Source: Xanthostigma xanthostigma (Eukaryota; Arthropoda; Insecta; Raphidioptera; Raphidiidae). From it: DNA of 64,000 nucleotides. The translations under genes were made by a program, and so were the position numbers. This document shows positions 1 to 11,702 of this stretch, one piece after another; the first letter of the stretch is position 1, and each line of letters opens with the position of its first letter. The DNA lies in NCBI GenBank assembly GCA_963575645.1, contig OY754468.1:52153665-52217664 (forward strand), in the 5' to 3' direction. Below the pieces are notes generated by a model. The model had not been told where the DNA came from, did not search any database, and saw only the letters and a list, made by a program, of their open reading frames with translations.

Positions 1-419
1 TATATATATATTTATTTTTTGTATAGTTTTTTCTTTTCATTTGGCACAGCGACATATCTTTTAAAAGATGCACCTCCGTAAACAGAATATTGTAGAAATT
101 CTGAAATCGGAGTTTGATGGGCAGACCAAATAATCACATTTATTATGCGGCGTTTTTGAAATAGTAATAAATCTAACTCATTAATTAACTATTCAAGTTG
201 TTTGAAACTAGTTTTTGTTTGTCTGTCGGCATTTCATTGTTTTCACATAACCTCAAAGTGGCATATGTGTCAAATGAAGAAGTGCTGCCATCTGCAATTA
301 AAAACGCGGAGGTGTATCGGTTCGAAGAACGTCTTGCGTGCTGTATGGATACAGTGCTAGGTTTTCTACTAGTTTAAAAAACAAAACACTATTTGTAACT
401 CTAAATGCTTTCCTCGCAG

Positions 420-3400
420 TTTCTGCTGGTTCAATCACTGATGTGGAAAGGCGTGCAATGGTATGTATATAAATAACGCTTCGTATTGCATTATCACTAA
501 AGTTGTGACGTGAGGTCCGTTTATATAGAAATCGGCGAGACTCGAGCGCTATGCGAAACGATTCTTTAAAATGCTAATTAAACGGATTTCTCGGTTGCGA
601 TCGTAGATCTTTTTCTTAGTTGCTTTTAATGCACTTCTGTTGCACTTCAAAATGCACCACTGTAGAAGCCTTTATATTTATTTAATTTTTGCAGATAGAT
701 TAGATATGACAGTTTCCATGGAATGATTTAATTGTTGTGATTGTAGAACGTAGAAATAACAATAATAGTTGTTAGTTTGAAATTGCGAATTTGTTTTTAG
801 TCAAATAGGTCATATGCATACATTTTTTTTATATTTTTAATAGATTATTTAGTCAACCATAATACGGAAAAAAATTGCTAATCATTTAAAAATGTAATAT
901 TATCATAAAAAAAAAAATATTAAATTTCACATTCAAAATTAGACAGTTTAAACAATCGGCCATGTTGGCGGGCTTATGTGACGTCATGATATACGATGCA
1001 TGCCAACCTTGATGTCAAATTGTCAATGATCTAAATGAAGTTTATTTGTTGTTTTCTGTAAATACTGACATAATCTTACTGTGAGACGACACAGTCGTCA
1101 TGAAAACTGTTGTTGATATATACTCTGACGTCACGATGCGTTTTGAAAATTCGAAAATAGCGCATATTTTCTACATTTCTTTTTTATTATTTGTATTTTT
1201 TTCAGTGATTAGATTAATAAAATAACCATTACGTTATGATCAAGAACTAAAATATATTTCGAAATAAAAATTTTAACCAATTTGGAGTTTTATGCATATG
1301 ACCTAAAATATAGATGCGTTATTGATTGTAATTATCATTTCATGGAAACCGACAGTTAGTAAACCTTTCCTTTATTTTTTTTGTTGATTTCTGTATTGTT
1401 AGAAAATAGTTGTGTGCCATGCTCTTGTACTTTTGATCTTTTCACAATATTCTAGTCTTATATTTTTGACGAGAAGGTCTGTAAACATTTTTTTATTTTA
1501 ATAGATCTAGTTAAATAATCTATATTGGGGAATGGCAGTTGCTTGAACCCGATATGTTTTTTTAACACAATAATTTTAATTGCATTTTTTAAACTGTTAC
1601 AATTTTGACTAGACTTATTATACAGGATGTCCCAGAAGTCACGCACTTCCTCGTAGGGATCGAAAGAGAAAATTATTCTGGGACGAAAAGTCCTTAGCCA
1701 TTTTTTAATCAAACGCATAGATAATTAATTATTAATTAATCAGGAGCGATTTGATTTGTTTTCCGATTTTGCACATACCGCTAAATTAGCGGTATGTGCT
1801 TTATTATCGCTTTGTGCATCAGAGCTGACTCGTTCATATAAGAAGTTATATCTAAGTTAATTTCACACGAAATCCATTTAAATTGAAGTTTTTTGAAAAG
1901 AGGAGATTCTGATCTATAAAACAGAACCATTTTTAAATGAATTCGAGTTCATAAATACTATTAAAATTGTAATTGAAAATCACAAACAGCAGTTGTCGGT
2001 TGGTCTGTACGTACGTATGTACGTACGTCACGACTCTACAGATCGCAATTTTGGTCGGATTGCTTTGGGTTATATTTTATTCACTTTGTTTAGTATCAGA
2101 CCAGAACCCTATTTAAATTCACTAAAATGTGTTCAGTAGTTTAATTTTTATAAACAGTTTTATTTTTTATTATTTTTGACAGCTAATAGTTTAAAAACAA
2201 TATTATAATTGCTGTGTAAATATAATGTAATCCATAAAACAAGTGCTACACTTCTATACTGTGATAACACCACTACACGTATTAGGCCGCCGTGGCGTAA
2301 TGGTTATGCCGTTAGATCCCCAAGGGCAAGGTCCTGGGTTTGATTCCTTACGAGATCATTGATTTTTTTCTTTTTTTTTCTTTTTATTTTGTTTTATTTT
2401 ATTCCACTTGATATTAATTATATATTATATTATGTATAGTTCTTAATTTTTTTTATTTTTGCAAACTTAAAAAAATATTTTTTCAATTTTTAATTATTTA
2501 TTTCTTTAAATTTTTAAATCTTTTAAAATTTTTTAAGAATATTTTTTCAATTGTTTTTTTTCTTATCATACAGTGGAAAACTTGCGGGATGTGCACTTTT
2601 GGTTTTGCCAACTATTATTTGTTTTCTCCCGACAGTCACTGGATGTTTTGTAATTAATTATTCAGAGACGACTGACAACGGAAGACAGTTATCCAAGATA
2701 CGGGAGAAAAACAAATAAAATCGGAAAACAAATCAAATCGCTTCTGATTGGTCACTTTCATTAATTAATAATTATTAATCTATGCGTCTGATTAAAAAAT
2801 GGCTAAGGACTTTTCATCTCAGAATAATTTTCTCTTTCGATCCCTACAAGGAAGTGCGTGACTTCTGGGACACCCGGTATAATAATTATAGATAGTTTTA
2901 GTTAACAAGGACGCTATAATTGATTTGTTAACATATATATTTTTTTATTAAAATTTTTGAAGAATGAATAAACAAACTGCTTACAATTCTAACCTCTTTT
3001 TTTAATTTATTTTTCATTTCAAAATACGACGATCTGGAAATTTCTAAATTCTTCACTTCTGATTTTGTATATATTGTTGTGAGTTTATTATAGTTAAGAG
3101 TGGGTGAAGGGAGTTAGGTTATTCTTTTTTTATTATAGTGCTATATTTTTTAATAAAATTTAAAGAAATCTAACCTGCTTTAATATAAGCTTTCTTATAT
3201 AGATGTGAATACATTTGGGGTTACAGCTTTAGAGTTTCTTCTTTTGTTTTAATGTTCGCTTTTGTTCGCAAGCGTGCATCGAGACGTTCGTTGTTATTGT
3301 ACTGACGATGTTTTGTTTTTAACAACAGATGTCAGAAATGCCCGTTTCCACAACGTATACGGGCAACCTCGGCGGATTCACAGGACCGTACGGGTCACAC

Positions 3401-4595
3401 ATCCGGCGATCATTGCCCAACATGGCGCATTCGATGCTAGTGAACGAGCCGGCAAAAATATACCCATACCACTTACTCGTCATTACTAATTACCGATTAC
3501 CAGCCGATGTGGATAGGTGCAATTTAGAGGTGAGATTTCAAATATTTCGATATGAACAAAATAGAACACTTTCGCGATTTTAACTTTTGCAAATTCGTTT
3601 TATTTTTACTAACAATCGCTTATAAAGTGTGAGCAGTCGTAGAATAGGGTTATTGACAAAATTTCAAAAAGTATTTAAAATTAAAGAATAAAGGTATATG
3701 TACCCGTAAAAAATATTTTTTCTCATAAATATAACAGATTTGACTCATCATTAGTTGTTTTTTAATTTGACTTTAATTTCTGCGCCAAAACGTCAATTGA
3801 CCTTGACGGCCATGTTTACTGATTGCCTACGTCACAGTAGGCAATCAGTAAACACTAAACAAGCGGGTACAACGTGGCATATAGCATTATAACCAACAAA
3901 GTGTTGCATTTAATATGATTGACAGAGTACAATGAATACACCAGAGAACATACACTGAACAGAGATAACGAATACACATGGCAGTCGGTGGCACACAGCT
4001 ACCGGCCATGTTGACTGATTAATGACGTCACGCGTTGTGATTGGTGTTTGAAATCACGTGACACATAGGTTAAAAATCGTGATTTTATTAATTTATTTTA
4101 ATATATTTAACGCACTTAATTCTAAACGATATTTTAGACCATGAACTTTCATTATAACACAGTTTTATATTTAATTTTAATCACTGTCAATAACCCTATT
4201 ATCTTCATTTAATAATATAATATCATACAAGTTTTGAGGTTATGTAAGACGGTCGTTCTTTGGCCTTCTTGATATAACAATCGTTCTACACTTAGTTAAT
4301 GTTTTTCCCGCAAAATTTTATTAAAACTGCCACCCGACTCTCGTTTGTTGAATCAGCGAGAAATGTTTTCGTTGAAATAACAAAACAAACTCATCACTAA
4401 CATTGCGATTTCATAGTCTAAACCAATCGAGATATTCCTCGTTGTGTTTGCAAAATAAAAACGCGATTTGTTTTCCCGCAGAGGCACCTATCGGATGCTG
4501 AATTCGAAGTAATACTCCAGTGTTCCCGTGCGGAATTCTACAGAATGCCGCAGTGGCGCAGAAACGAAATCAAGCGTAGGGCTCGCCTGTTTTAA
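420..4595 (+). CDS. Unc-115: Unc-115 / actin-binding LIM protein (ABLIM), C-terminal exons only
   Basis: This is the 3' end of a gene whose first exons lie left of the window. Three exons are supported: 420-460 (acceptor TCGCAG, donor GTATGT), 3329-3529 (acceptor AACAACAG, donor GTGAGA) and 4482-4595 (acceptor CCCGCAG, ending in TAA). The frame joins without a break: SAGSITDVERRAM, then MSEMPVSTTYTG..., then RHLSDAEF. The last two exons encode KIYPYHLLVITNYRLP and DVDRCNLERHLS, closing with the villin headpiece core EFYRMPQWRRNEIKRRARLF and a stop right after LF. The family is known to end this way (human ABLIM1 ends KRNELKKQARLF), and the headpiece binds F-actin. These proteins link LIM domains to actin in axon guidance; the LIM domains are not in the window. 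The ATG at 3329 is probably internal. The 41-nt exon is the least certain part, though its phase fits. Dematin is a less likely alternative. Confidence 0.88.
1621..2880. mobile_element. DNA transposon with about 155-bp terminal inverted repeats, intron of Unc-115
   Basis: The left end (TACAGGATGTCCCAGAAGTC) and the right end (its inverse with TACCGGGTGTCCCAGAAGTC) are near-identical inverted repeats. They extend inward about 155 bp (1621-1772 and 2727-2880). The interior is AT-rich, has no transposase, and contains a tRNA-derived SINE head and a short GTAC-type palindromic run near 2010. TA-rich flanks leave the target duplication ambiguous, so I do not assign a superfamily. Confidence 0.75.
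2284..2362 (+). repeat. tRNA-derived SINE head
   Basis: An internal RNA polymerase III promoter is readable: box A TGGCGTAATGG at 2293-2303 and box B GGTTTGATTCC at 2337-2347. The spacing is that of a tRNA. The flanks do not pair as an acceptor stem and a T-rich tract follows, so this is a SINE head or tRNA pseudogene rather than a working tRNA. It sits inside the transposon at 1621-2880. Confidence 0.6.
3647..4196. mobile_element. TA-flanked MITE (GGGTTATTGACA ends), copy 1
   Basis: The ends are GGGTTATTGACA and TGTCAATAACCC, flanked by TA on both sides, so the target duplication is probably TA (Tc1/mariner-like habit). The 550-bp element lies in the last intron of Unc-115. It contains a 13-bp-arm hairpin, ACTGATTGCCTAC to GTAGGCAATCAGT, at about 3820-3850. 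A second copy lies at 46550-47092. It has no coding capacity. Confidence 0.8.
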
Positions 4596-6399
4596 AAAGC
4601 GATCGGTGTGATATACTCGTCTTGCTATTTACCAATTTGCCTGTCTTACTTTTCCGACACTTTCCGTAAATCCGTTGTTCTGTTAATGAATACTTTTATG
4701 TTTAGATTTTAGTTGAGTGTTTCGACGTTAGATGCATTTTGTGTTCTGTACTCACAGAAGACTCGGAATCGAAATATTTGTAGCGAACGTTTTGTGATAA
4801 TTACGCAATGTTTGAGAGAGTCGATTGTATTTTTGTTTGAAATGTTTTAATTCGTACAACAAACTGCTTTTATTTTGTGATTTATTTAAAATGCTGCAGA
4901 TATTTCAATTTCCTTAAATATTGTTTGTAATTTTATTTAAATAATTTTTTAAGGTTAGATATTTATAATTTTCGCAGTGTAGGAATGTAAATTGAACTGC
5001 ATTTTTAAGAAATATTTTTATTATTGCCTGTTTTACTATTTATTATAGTTTTAATTACATACTTCCGATCAAATGTTCTTTTTCGGGAATGAATCGATAC
5101 ACCCAAATATAAGATTAATTTAATTTTTTATGTTGACTACAAAAAGCAGATACATTTTATTTTGAGTTTATTAATTTTGTTTTTCCTGCTACAGAAACAC
5201 AAACTGATAAGTTTTAAAGTTATTCGCTATGCATCCGTTCATCTGTAATGTAAAAAAATAAATAAAAATACATCGAAAAACGAGTAATAAAAAAAAATAC
5301 TTGATTGGAAGTGCAACTTTGTGTCCCTATACATTGTCAAAGTACGTGCACAAAACAGAAGACAATCAATTTTCTTCGTTTATAATTTTCTTTTGTTTTG
5401 CGCGGCGACTTTGAACCAAATTTTACATCACATTGACGTCAGGTGTATCGGCTGTTTTTGTTTATATGTGAAAAGAAAAACAATGGAAATATTTGTGTGC
5501 TTTAAAAAAAAAAGTTAATGTTCTTCATATCAGAATAAGTCTCGTCAAAAACGAGTTCAAATTTGACATCAGCTGCTGTGTTCCAAATAAAATATATAAT
5601 TTAACACTGAGCTTAGAAGTTTTATATATAAATTGAATATTCATAATGGATATTGCGCACAATCTGAGCTTTTTCAGCCTAAGACTAGTAAATTTTGAAG
5701 TAGAAAAGAGGCTTCAGATATAAAAACGTATATTTAAAAAAATGTAGAATAGTCATTAAAATACATTACTAAATAGGGCAAAATGCACTAACAGGTCTTT
5801 TCATCATTTTCACGCGCGAGCGCCGCCATCTTGATTAAGACCGCGGTATTCAAATGTTTCGGGCACTTTTTGATGGAACGACGTTTTTCAATGTTAATTT
5901 AATTTAACTGAAAATTCTATTGACGGTGCTAAATTAGTTCACAAAACAGTTGAAGAGCAGCGAGAAAATTAGTGAGTCAAAAATTGGTTGAGTCTGGAAT
6001 TCTGTAGAAACTACTTCATTGTAAACAGTAATATGGCGAAAGTGGGCGCATGCGCAGAAAATATCTTCGTCGATGAAAAGATCTATTATTCAGATTTTTC
6101 GTTTTCATTTGTTTTTGCAACTGTGTGCACAGTTTTTGGTAATCAAGGAGCGTGTTTAAAAAATTAGAGAAAAAGACCGGATGCGTTCAGCAGAGTATTT
6201 TACTCGACTCTGAGTACACTCGACGTGCTCGGTGGAATTTTAATAAAACAAAAACAACAATTTATAAGACAACCAGTTCTGCTGAATGCGGAAAGTGTAA
6301 AAAAAACCAACTTTTTTTGAGCGCATTCCTTTATTGCACGGAATCATTGAGAAGTTTAAAATTATTGTGTGCTTTTAGATATTTTTAAATCTGAAATTA
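4596..6399 (+). other. Unc-115 3' untranslated region and AT-rich intergenic DNA
   Basis: This stretch follows the Unc-115 stop codon. AATAAA-type poly(A) signals occur at about 5255-5270 and near 5585, so the 3' UTR probably ends near one of them. I see no convincing coding region. A short GC-richer patch around 5815-5845 is unexplained. Confidence 0.5.
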
Positions 6400-6916
6400 T
6401 AGTATATTGTGCGACTAGTGAGAGAAGGAGAAGATTCCATGAGTGTGAAATTTGCCGCACGAGCGTAGCGAGTGCGGTAACACGCGAGTGGAATATTCTC
6501 CTTTGATCAATGGTCACACATAATACTTTATTCAACTAGCACGAGTAATATGTAATCGGGGCCCTGATAAAAGAGGGAAGAATAATAAATCACTTCATTG
6601 ATTGACGTACTCACCACGCTCGATGCACACAAGATGGCCCTGACTTTCGCTGAATAGCGATGCTGTTTTCATATATACAAATCGCTACCGCGTTCCTATT
6701 GGTCCAGAAACTATGCAGTAATAATTCATTACCGTACAGTTTCGGCTCGCTACCGTGTTCCTATTGGTCCAGAAACTATGCAGTAATACATTATCGTACA
6801 GTTTCGGCTCTTTATTAGCACTCTACGCGTCAACATGATTTAATTTATTATTTCTCCCGAATTTAGCAGGGCCCCGAAATTACATATTACGCACGCGTGT
6901 TGAATAAAGTAATTTA
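6400..6916. mobile_element. Composite fold-back MITE, copy 1
   Basis: The element runs from AGTATATTGTGCGACTAGTG to GTTGAATAAAGTAATTTA. Its inner inverted repeats read TTATTCAAC...GTAATATGTAAT...GGGGCCCTG on one side and the inverse on the other. Its middle carries a roughly 64-bp tandem duplication (CTATTGGTCCAGAAACTATG, twice, 6683-6811). Copy 2 lies inverted at 47890-48366 beside DHX16. It has no coding capacity. Confidence 0.75.
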
Positions 6917-7671
6917 TTGATAATGAGAAATTTAAGTTTTGCAAAAAGACGTCTGTGTCTTTGAGATAGTTTTTTATTGTATTAAAACTAAATTTTGTCA
7001 CAATTTTCTGTTGAAATCGTTTTTAATTTACAAATTAGTCATGAGAAAATATAATACATAAGTTAACTATACTACATCTACAAAAATGTAAAACCAAAGG
7101 TAATATACGATCTAGTGATTTGTATTTAAATTAATCATAAATGTGTAAAAAATTTCTGAACACGATTATAACCGATAGAAAGAAAATGCTAGACGTATTT
7201 CTGACAGTGCTTTATCATAACCCAACCCGAGAACTGTCTACGAAAAGTTATAGAATGTAAATATTAATTTTGTCATATTATTACTTTGTTTTGTTATACC
7301 AAAACAGTTGAAATTTAATTTGAAAAGAAGTAATTAATTTTTTCAACCCAGTTTTTGTAAGGAGCGTCGAAAAATTGAGATAATAAGTATGAGAAGTCCG
7401 TTTTTTGAAAATCAAATTAATGTAGTATGTATTTGATAATAATTTTTACATAATATTTGGTATTTTTTATCATAATATTAAAATAGATAAGTAAGTTTAA
7501 AAGTGAGAAAAAGTGCAGCTTGTACAATATTATTGCAACAATGTAGTCACAGAATTTGAAAAATACATACTTAAATGTGCATTTGACATGGGAACAGATC
7601 GTCGATTGTTTTTAAAATCTTTAATCGGCCGTCTTTTTGTTCATAATTTTCAACGATACACTTTTGTTTCG
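6917..7671. other. AT-rich intergenic DNA
   Basis: I see no gene, RNA or recognisable repeat here. Confidence 0.4.
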
Positions 7672-7880
7672 TTTTTTTGACGTGATAACGTCTTATAAAT
7701 TGATGAAACACCGGCTGCATGCACGAAAAAGTGTCACGTTCCGAAATGTGTCACGTTCCGCGCACGATCGGCCCAAGTTTGACAGTTACTAAAATTTAGG
7801 TTATGATATTCGAGCGGAATACGTTATCACGTAAAACTATCGTCCGTAAACCGACTTTACAGACAACCAATTTTTTTTTT
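7672..7880 (+). mobile_element. MITE with GACGTGATAACGTC end and poly-T end, copy 1
   Basis: This is one of five copies in the window. One end reads GACGTGATAACGTCTTATAA. The other reads ACCGACTTTACAGACAACCA followed by a T-run. The subterminal motif ACGTGATAACGT and its inverse ACGTTATCACGT face each other. Both flanks are T-runs, suggesting insertion into T-rich targets. About 209 bp, non-coding. Confidence 0.8.
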
Positions 7881-9243
7881 ATAGCAACACGACAAAATAA
7901 AAAATAACTCCTTAAAATTTGCATTTATAAAAAACTTATTTTTCAGAAGAAACAATGTATTGTTGACAGTTTTAGATAGATTTGATCGAGCTTAGTTGTT
8001 TTAATAACATTTTAATTTATGTCCTTTTGCAAATTATAGCCGTTTCGCTGACTGTTTCCATTTTTAAGTGTGCTTTTATTGGAATAAGATTTGACATTAC
8101 ACTAAAAATGTATGGGCTTATCATTTTTAAATATAGTTCCTAATTCCTAATGTGTTTTTTGACAGGAACATATTGTCGTGGCCCTTCGACGCTAAAAAAA
8201 TCAAGTATATGTGCTAACAGTAAGTACTTTTGTTTTTCGTAAAAAACTGCATTCTTGTGTAGTGTCACTTCTTTTATCTTGGTTGTCGGAATGGTTTTCC
8301 TAAATGCACCATTCTCTGACATCTTCGATATTTATGTATAAAAAATAATCACAATAAACAAAGGTTCTCATCTGTATTTTATTCTGTGATTTAAGATAGA
8401 ATTTCCATTTTATTTTGTTTTTGTTTTGTTTTTCTTCAATAACAAAAGACAATTTGTGTTTCGTTTTATAAATCAGTTTTGGAGAACCAATCGCTGGCGT
8501 AGAGTTTGTGAACTTTTAACCGTACAAAACCTTAATTTTAGATTGCATTAAAAATTGCCCGATTTAAAAAAGCAATCAAGTTAAAAGTTAACAAATGTGG
8601 TGATGAAAACAAGTTCGATAAAAAAAGTGTAAAATGTAGAACCGAAAAGTATTTTTGCTAGTTTCGTCACCTTGTTTTACCAAAATAATTTTAATAAATG
8701 TGTGTAAAAAAGCAGAGTTTAATATTTTTGCTATGTCAGCCATAAAGATATATCTTAATAATTCCTAATAAGAAAGTCGTATCTAATAAATATGTTTTTA
8801 TTCCTTACTTCTTTATTTATTACTTTATGGGCTAGTCGAAGAATTATTTGTAGAGATGAAAATGGTACTAAGGTATTTATATTAAGTTTTTTTTTTATTT
8901 ATAACGATGTATATTTTGAGTTTATATTATAACTTTATGCATAATGATTAAAATTGCAATATAAATGGCGTTCTAGAATGATATTTAATTTTTATTTAAC
9001 AATCCCGTTTTTAGATTTTCAAGTCATACCAATTTGAAGAAACCAAAATACAATTCGATCCATATTTAAATGTCGATTAGCACTTCAACATCTCAAGTCG
9101 GGTCATATGTGAGGCAATTGGGAAGATTTGTCATCATTTGACTATGCTTAGCCTACTACCAGCAGATCATTACGTGCCAGAAGTTTAACTAACCAGGTTT
9201 GTTGACAGAGTCCAGAGCTAGCACGGACCCCATGTGTTAGATA
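7881..9243. other. AT-rich intergenic DNA
   Basis: I see no supported gene or repeat. Short open frames here lack splice context and any recognisable motif. Confidence 0.4.
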
Positions 9244-9775
9244 CAGTATGTAAACACGTAAGGTGCACATAGGGAAATTAACATTGGGAAAAAATGACTG
9301 GATCAGAGTGAGCCTTGAATTCGTGTTTTTCAATTTGACAAATAATATTCTTTTGCAAAATGAATGTGTATACTACTGAAGAAAATATTCAAATGATTAC
9401 AACATAATCGGCCTTTTTTTATTAATGGGACATTAAATTCCCAAAAATACTTAAATACGGTGCGAGATCAAATATCTCCGCCTATTCGTGTTGAACCTAA
9501 AGACATTGGGTTACTGATTTACCAACGCGCGGTCAGACAATTTTTGAATGAAATGTTTCCAAACAGATGGAGTCGTTTTCTTGTTTTATTTTTGTACAAA
9601 AAAATTAAAATAATGATTTATAAGGGCTTTTTATTATTAAAAAAGCCAAGTAAAATAAAAATAAATCAAAATAAAATAGAAATCCTCAAGATTACCACGA
9701 TAATTCAATAGAAATAACAATTAATGCAGATCCAAGTATTTTTTCCCTATGTGCACCTTACGTGTTTACATACTG
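9244..9775 (+). mobile_element. mariner/Tc1-type MITE with transposase remnant, copy 1
   Basis: The ends are CAGTATGTAAACACGTAAGG and its inverse, with TA on both flanks. A short frame at 9460-9711 contains VRQFLNEMFPNRWS. This resembles the stretch ahead of the last catalytic acid in mariner/Tc-type transposases (FLNE.FPNRW), so the MITE looks like a deletion derivative of a larger mariner relative. Other copies lie at 34502-35078 and 52802-53373. It cannot move on its own. Confidence 0.85.
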
Positions 9776-10923
9776 TATATTCCAAACATGTGATCGAAAT
9801 TATCCAAGATCAGGCCCGGCTTTGTTAAAACCAACCCTGCATATGGAAACCATATTATATCATTATCTTTAGACGTGTATGTTGAATATTGATTAAACCA
9901 ATTGATAATAATTCGTTAATTCATATGTTTAAAAAAGTCATTATGCAATTATTAATATGTCAGAAGCAACAAACTAATTAAAAATTATTTTTACAGTAAA
10001 TAGGATATGAACTTGATGACTCGATATGTCTGAACAATACTAGGTAATTTTTTTCTTGACATTGTAGGTCAAATATTATCAATATTAATAATCATTTTAT
10101 TTTAATAACTAACTATAATTTATGTGAGAAAATACTGAAAACGTTTTTTAAATTTTATGTCTAATGTAAGAATAGAATTTTTGAAATCACGACGCATAAT
10201 TTTAAGCTATTGCATAGCTTCTATCGCGGGCTTTGAGCGCGGCGACCGAATCAAGAAATTCCGTAACGAAAAAAAACCTAACACCCCCCACTCCGACCGG
10301 CACAGCGGTGCGGCGTTGAAAGCCGTGCATCGTCTAACGTCGTTTCAGTTCGGCAGACTTCGGCACGGTGTTTGTGTGCTCATAACTGCATAACTGCTCA
10401 TAACTGATTCTATCTTTATTTGTGTATAAATGAATTTATATATAATACTGCTATAAAAATAACCTAAATTATTTAGGTTATGTGCAGAGAAAGTATATTT
10501 GATATTATATCTATATAAATGTACATCGCGCGAAATTCTATGATCAAACTCTTAATATCGTTCTTTTTGTTCAAATTTTTTGAATGAATAATTGTTTTGG
10601 TGTGTAATTACACTATTTATACTTTATTATTTATACCTAGCTATTTTCGTTTTATAGAGAAGAAAAACTTAAAGACCTAAAAAGAATATGCAATAGCTTT
10701 ACCGCGGCAGTCTGCGAGTGCCACACGTATTTTTTTTTTAAATTTTTGTTCTGACTCCCTTGTAGCGTAAATAACGGACGGTTCTGTCAATGGCATTATG
10801 TGACTGAGAATGTATAATATATAATACGGTTTTGAAATAGTAGAGAGTGACTCGTCATTATAGTATGGTAGTGGCAAAACAATGCAATAATAAACATCCG
10901 GGCCCATTTATTTCCGAGTAAAA
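9776..10923. other. Intergenic DNA with a GC-rich patch at 10216-10390
   Basis: Mostly AT-rich. The patch at 10216-10390 is distinctly GC- and CpG-richer than its surroundings, as coding exons here are, but no family is recognisable and no clear splice sites frame it. It could be a promoter or first exon of an unseen transcript, or a repeat. Confidence 0.35.
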
Positions 10924-11425
10924 TCATATATATTAATACCCTAAGGTTTAAGATGTTTGCCTCCCTTTTTAGAAAAAACCTCACAATTTCTCCACATAAA
11001 TTATATATCATTTTACAGATAAATTGCTTGCTCTACTGACATCGACAACTAAAAAATTTATTATTGCTTTTGTTTTTGTAAATTAATTAAAATACAGCAA
11101 CGCTGAACAACGTCTGCCATCTGACGGCTTTAATTTTGAAACAGCGAGCAACGCTGAACAACGTCACAGCAATGCTGAATGACGCCATCTGACGGCTTAG
11201 CTCAACGCTTTTGCTACTTGCGCCTCTATATGACAATTTTAGTAAAATATTTCTTCGATCTGTCATCTGAGCTTCATATTGTAATACAACAAAAAGAAGA
11301 ACGTTATAAGCAGTGTGCAAAATTAGAAACGAATTGAATACCTGCAATCATATTTAAAAAATAATTTTGTGAAGTTATAATTATTATACTTATTTAGTGG
11401 GAATAATTCGCACAGGTCACACTAG
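10924..11425 (+). mobile_element. Non-autonomous Helitron-like element, copy 1
   Basis: It starts TCATATATATTAATAC directly after an A and ends CTAG directly before a T. About 10 nt inside that end is a slightly degraded hairpin (GTGGGAATAATTCGCAC). TC start, 3' hairpin, CTRR end and an A/T insertion site are the Helitron signature. There are no terminal inverted repeats and no target duplication. The inside carries inverted and direct repeats of AACGCTGAACAACGTC and CCATCTGACGGCTT. Copies 2 and 3 are at 40130-40718 and 57880-58380. Confidence 0.8.
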
Positions 11426-11551
11426 TATTGTGAATAACCTTAGGATGGACCGTTAAACTCATTAGGTGACTTAAGTCAACAATACACGTTTGTTGTTAAT
11501 TTTGTTGATTGTAGTAAAAACGTATGTCTTTTGTAATCACACGTTTACAAT

Positions 11552-11702
11552 AAGTTTGTTCCAAGCAAACTGTAACGAAACCGTCACCCGCATGCGCAGT
11601 AGCTCAAACGAAGCTGTTTGTGGCGATTTTGGAACACGTTTTAGCTACTGCGCATGCGGGTGACGGTTTCGTTACCGTTTGCTGGCTGCTTGGAACAAAC
11701 TT
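11552..11702. repeat. Fold-back MITE (AAGTTTGTTCCAAGCA arms)
   Basis: Two long inverted arms (about 60 bp) share GTAACGAAACCGTCACCCGC and its inverse, with GCATGCGCAGTAGCT nearest the centre. A related but diverged fold-back lies at 53601-53752 (shared GGCTGCTTGGAAC and CGGTAAC parts). It is non-coding. Confidence 0.7.

Noticed and set aside
1458-1718. 86-codon minus-strand frame beginning MRLIKKWLRTF
   Set aside because: Its start lies in the terminal repeat of the 1621-2880 element and its mirror copy at 2780-2870 reads the same; it is a repeat artefact.
3262-3489. Alternative frame overlapping the Unc-115 exon
   Set aside because: It is a shadow; the overlapping frame at 3329-3529 joins the villin headpiece exon.
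11087-11347. A minus-strand open frame of 86 codons recurring almost unchanged at 58042-58302 and, in part, at 40208-40483
   Set aside because: It lies inside the three Helitron-like copies, antisense to them; its similarity follows from recent copying of the element, and it has no recognisable domain.
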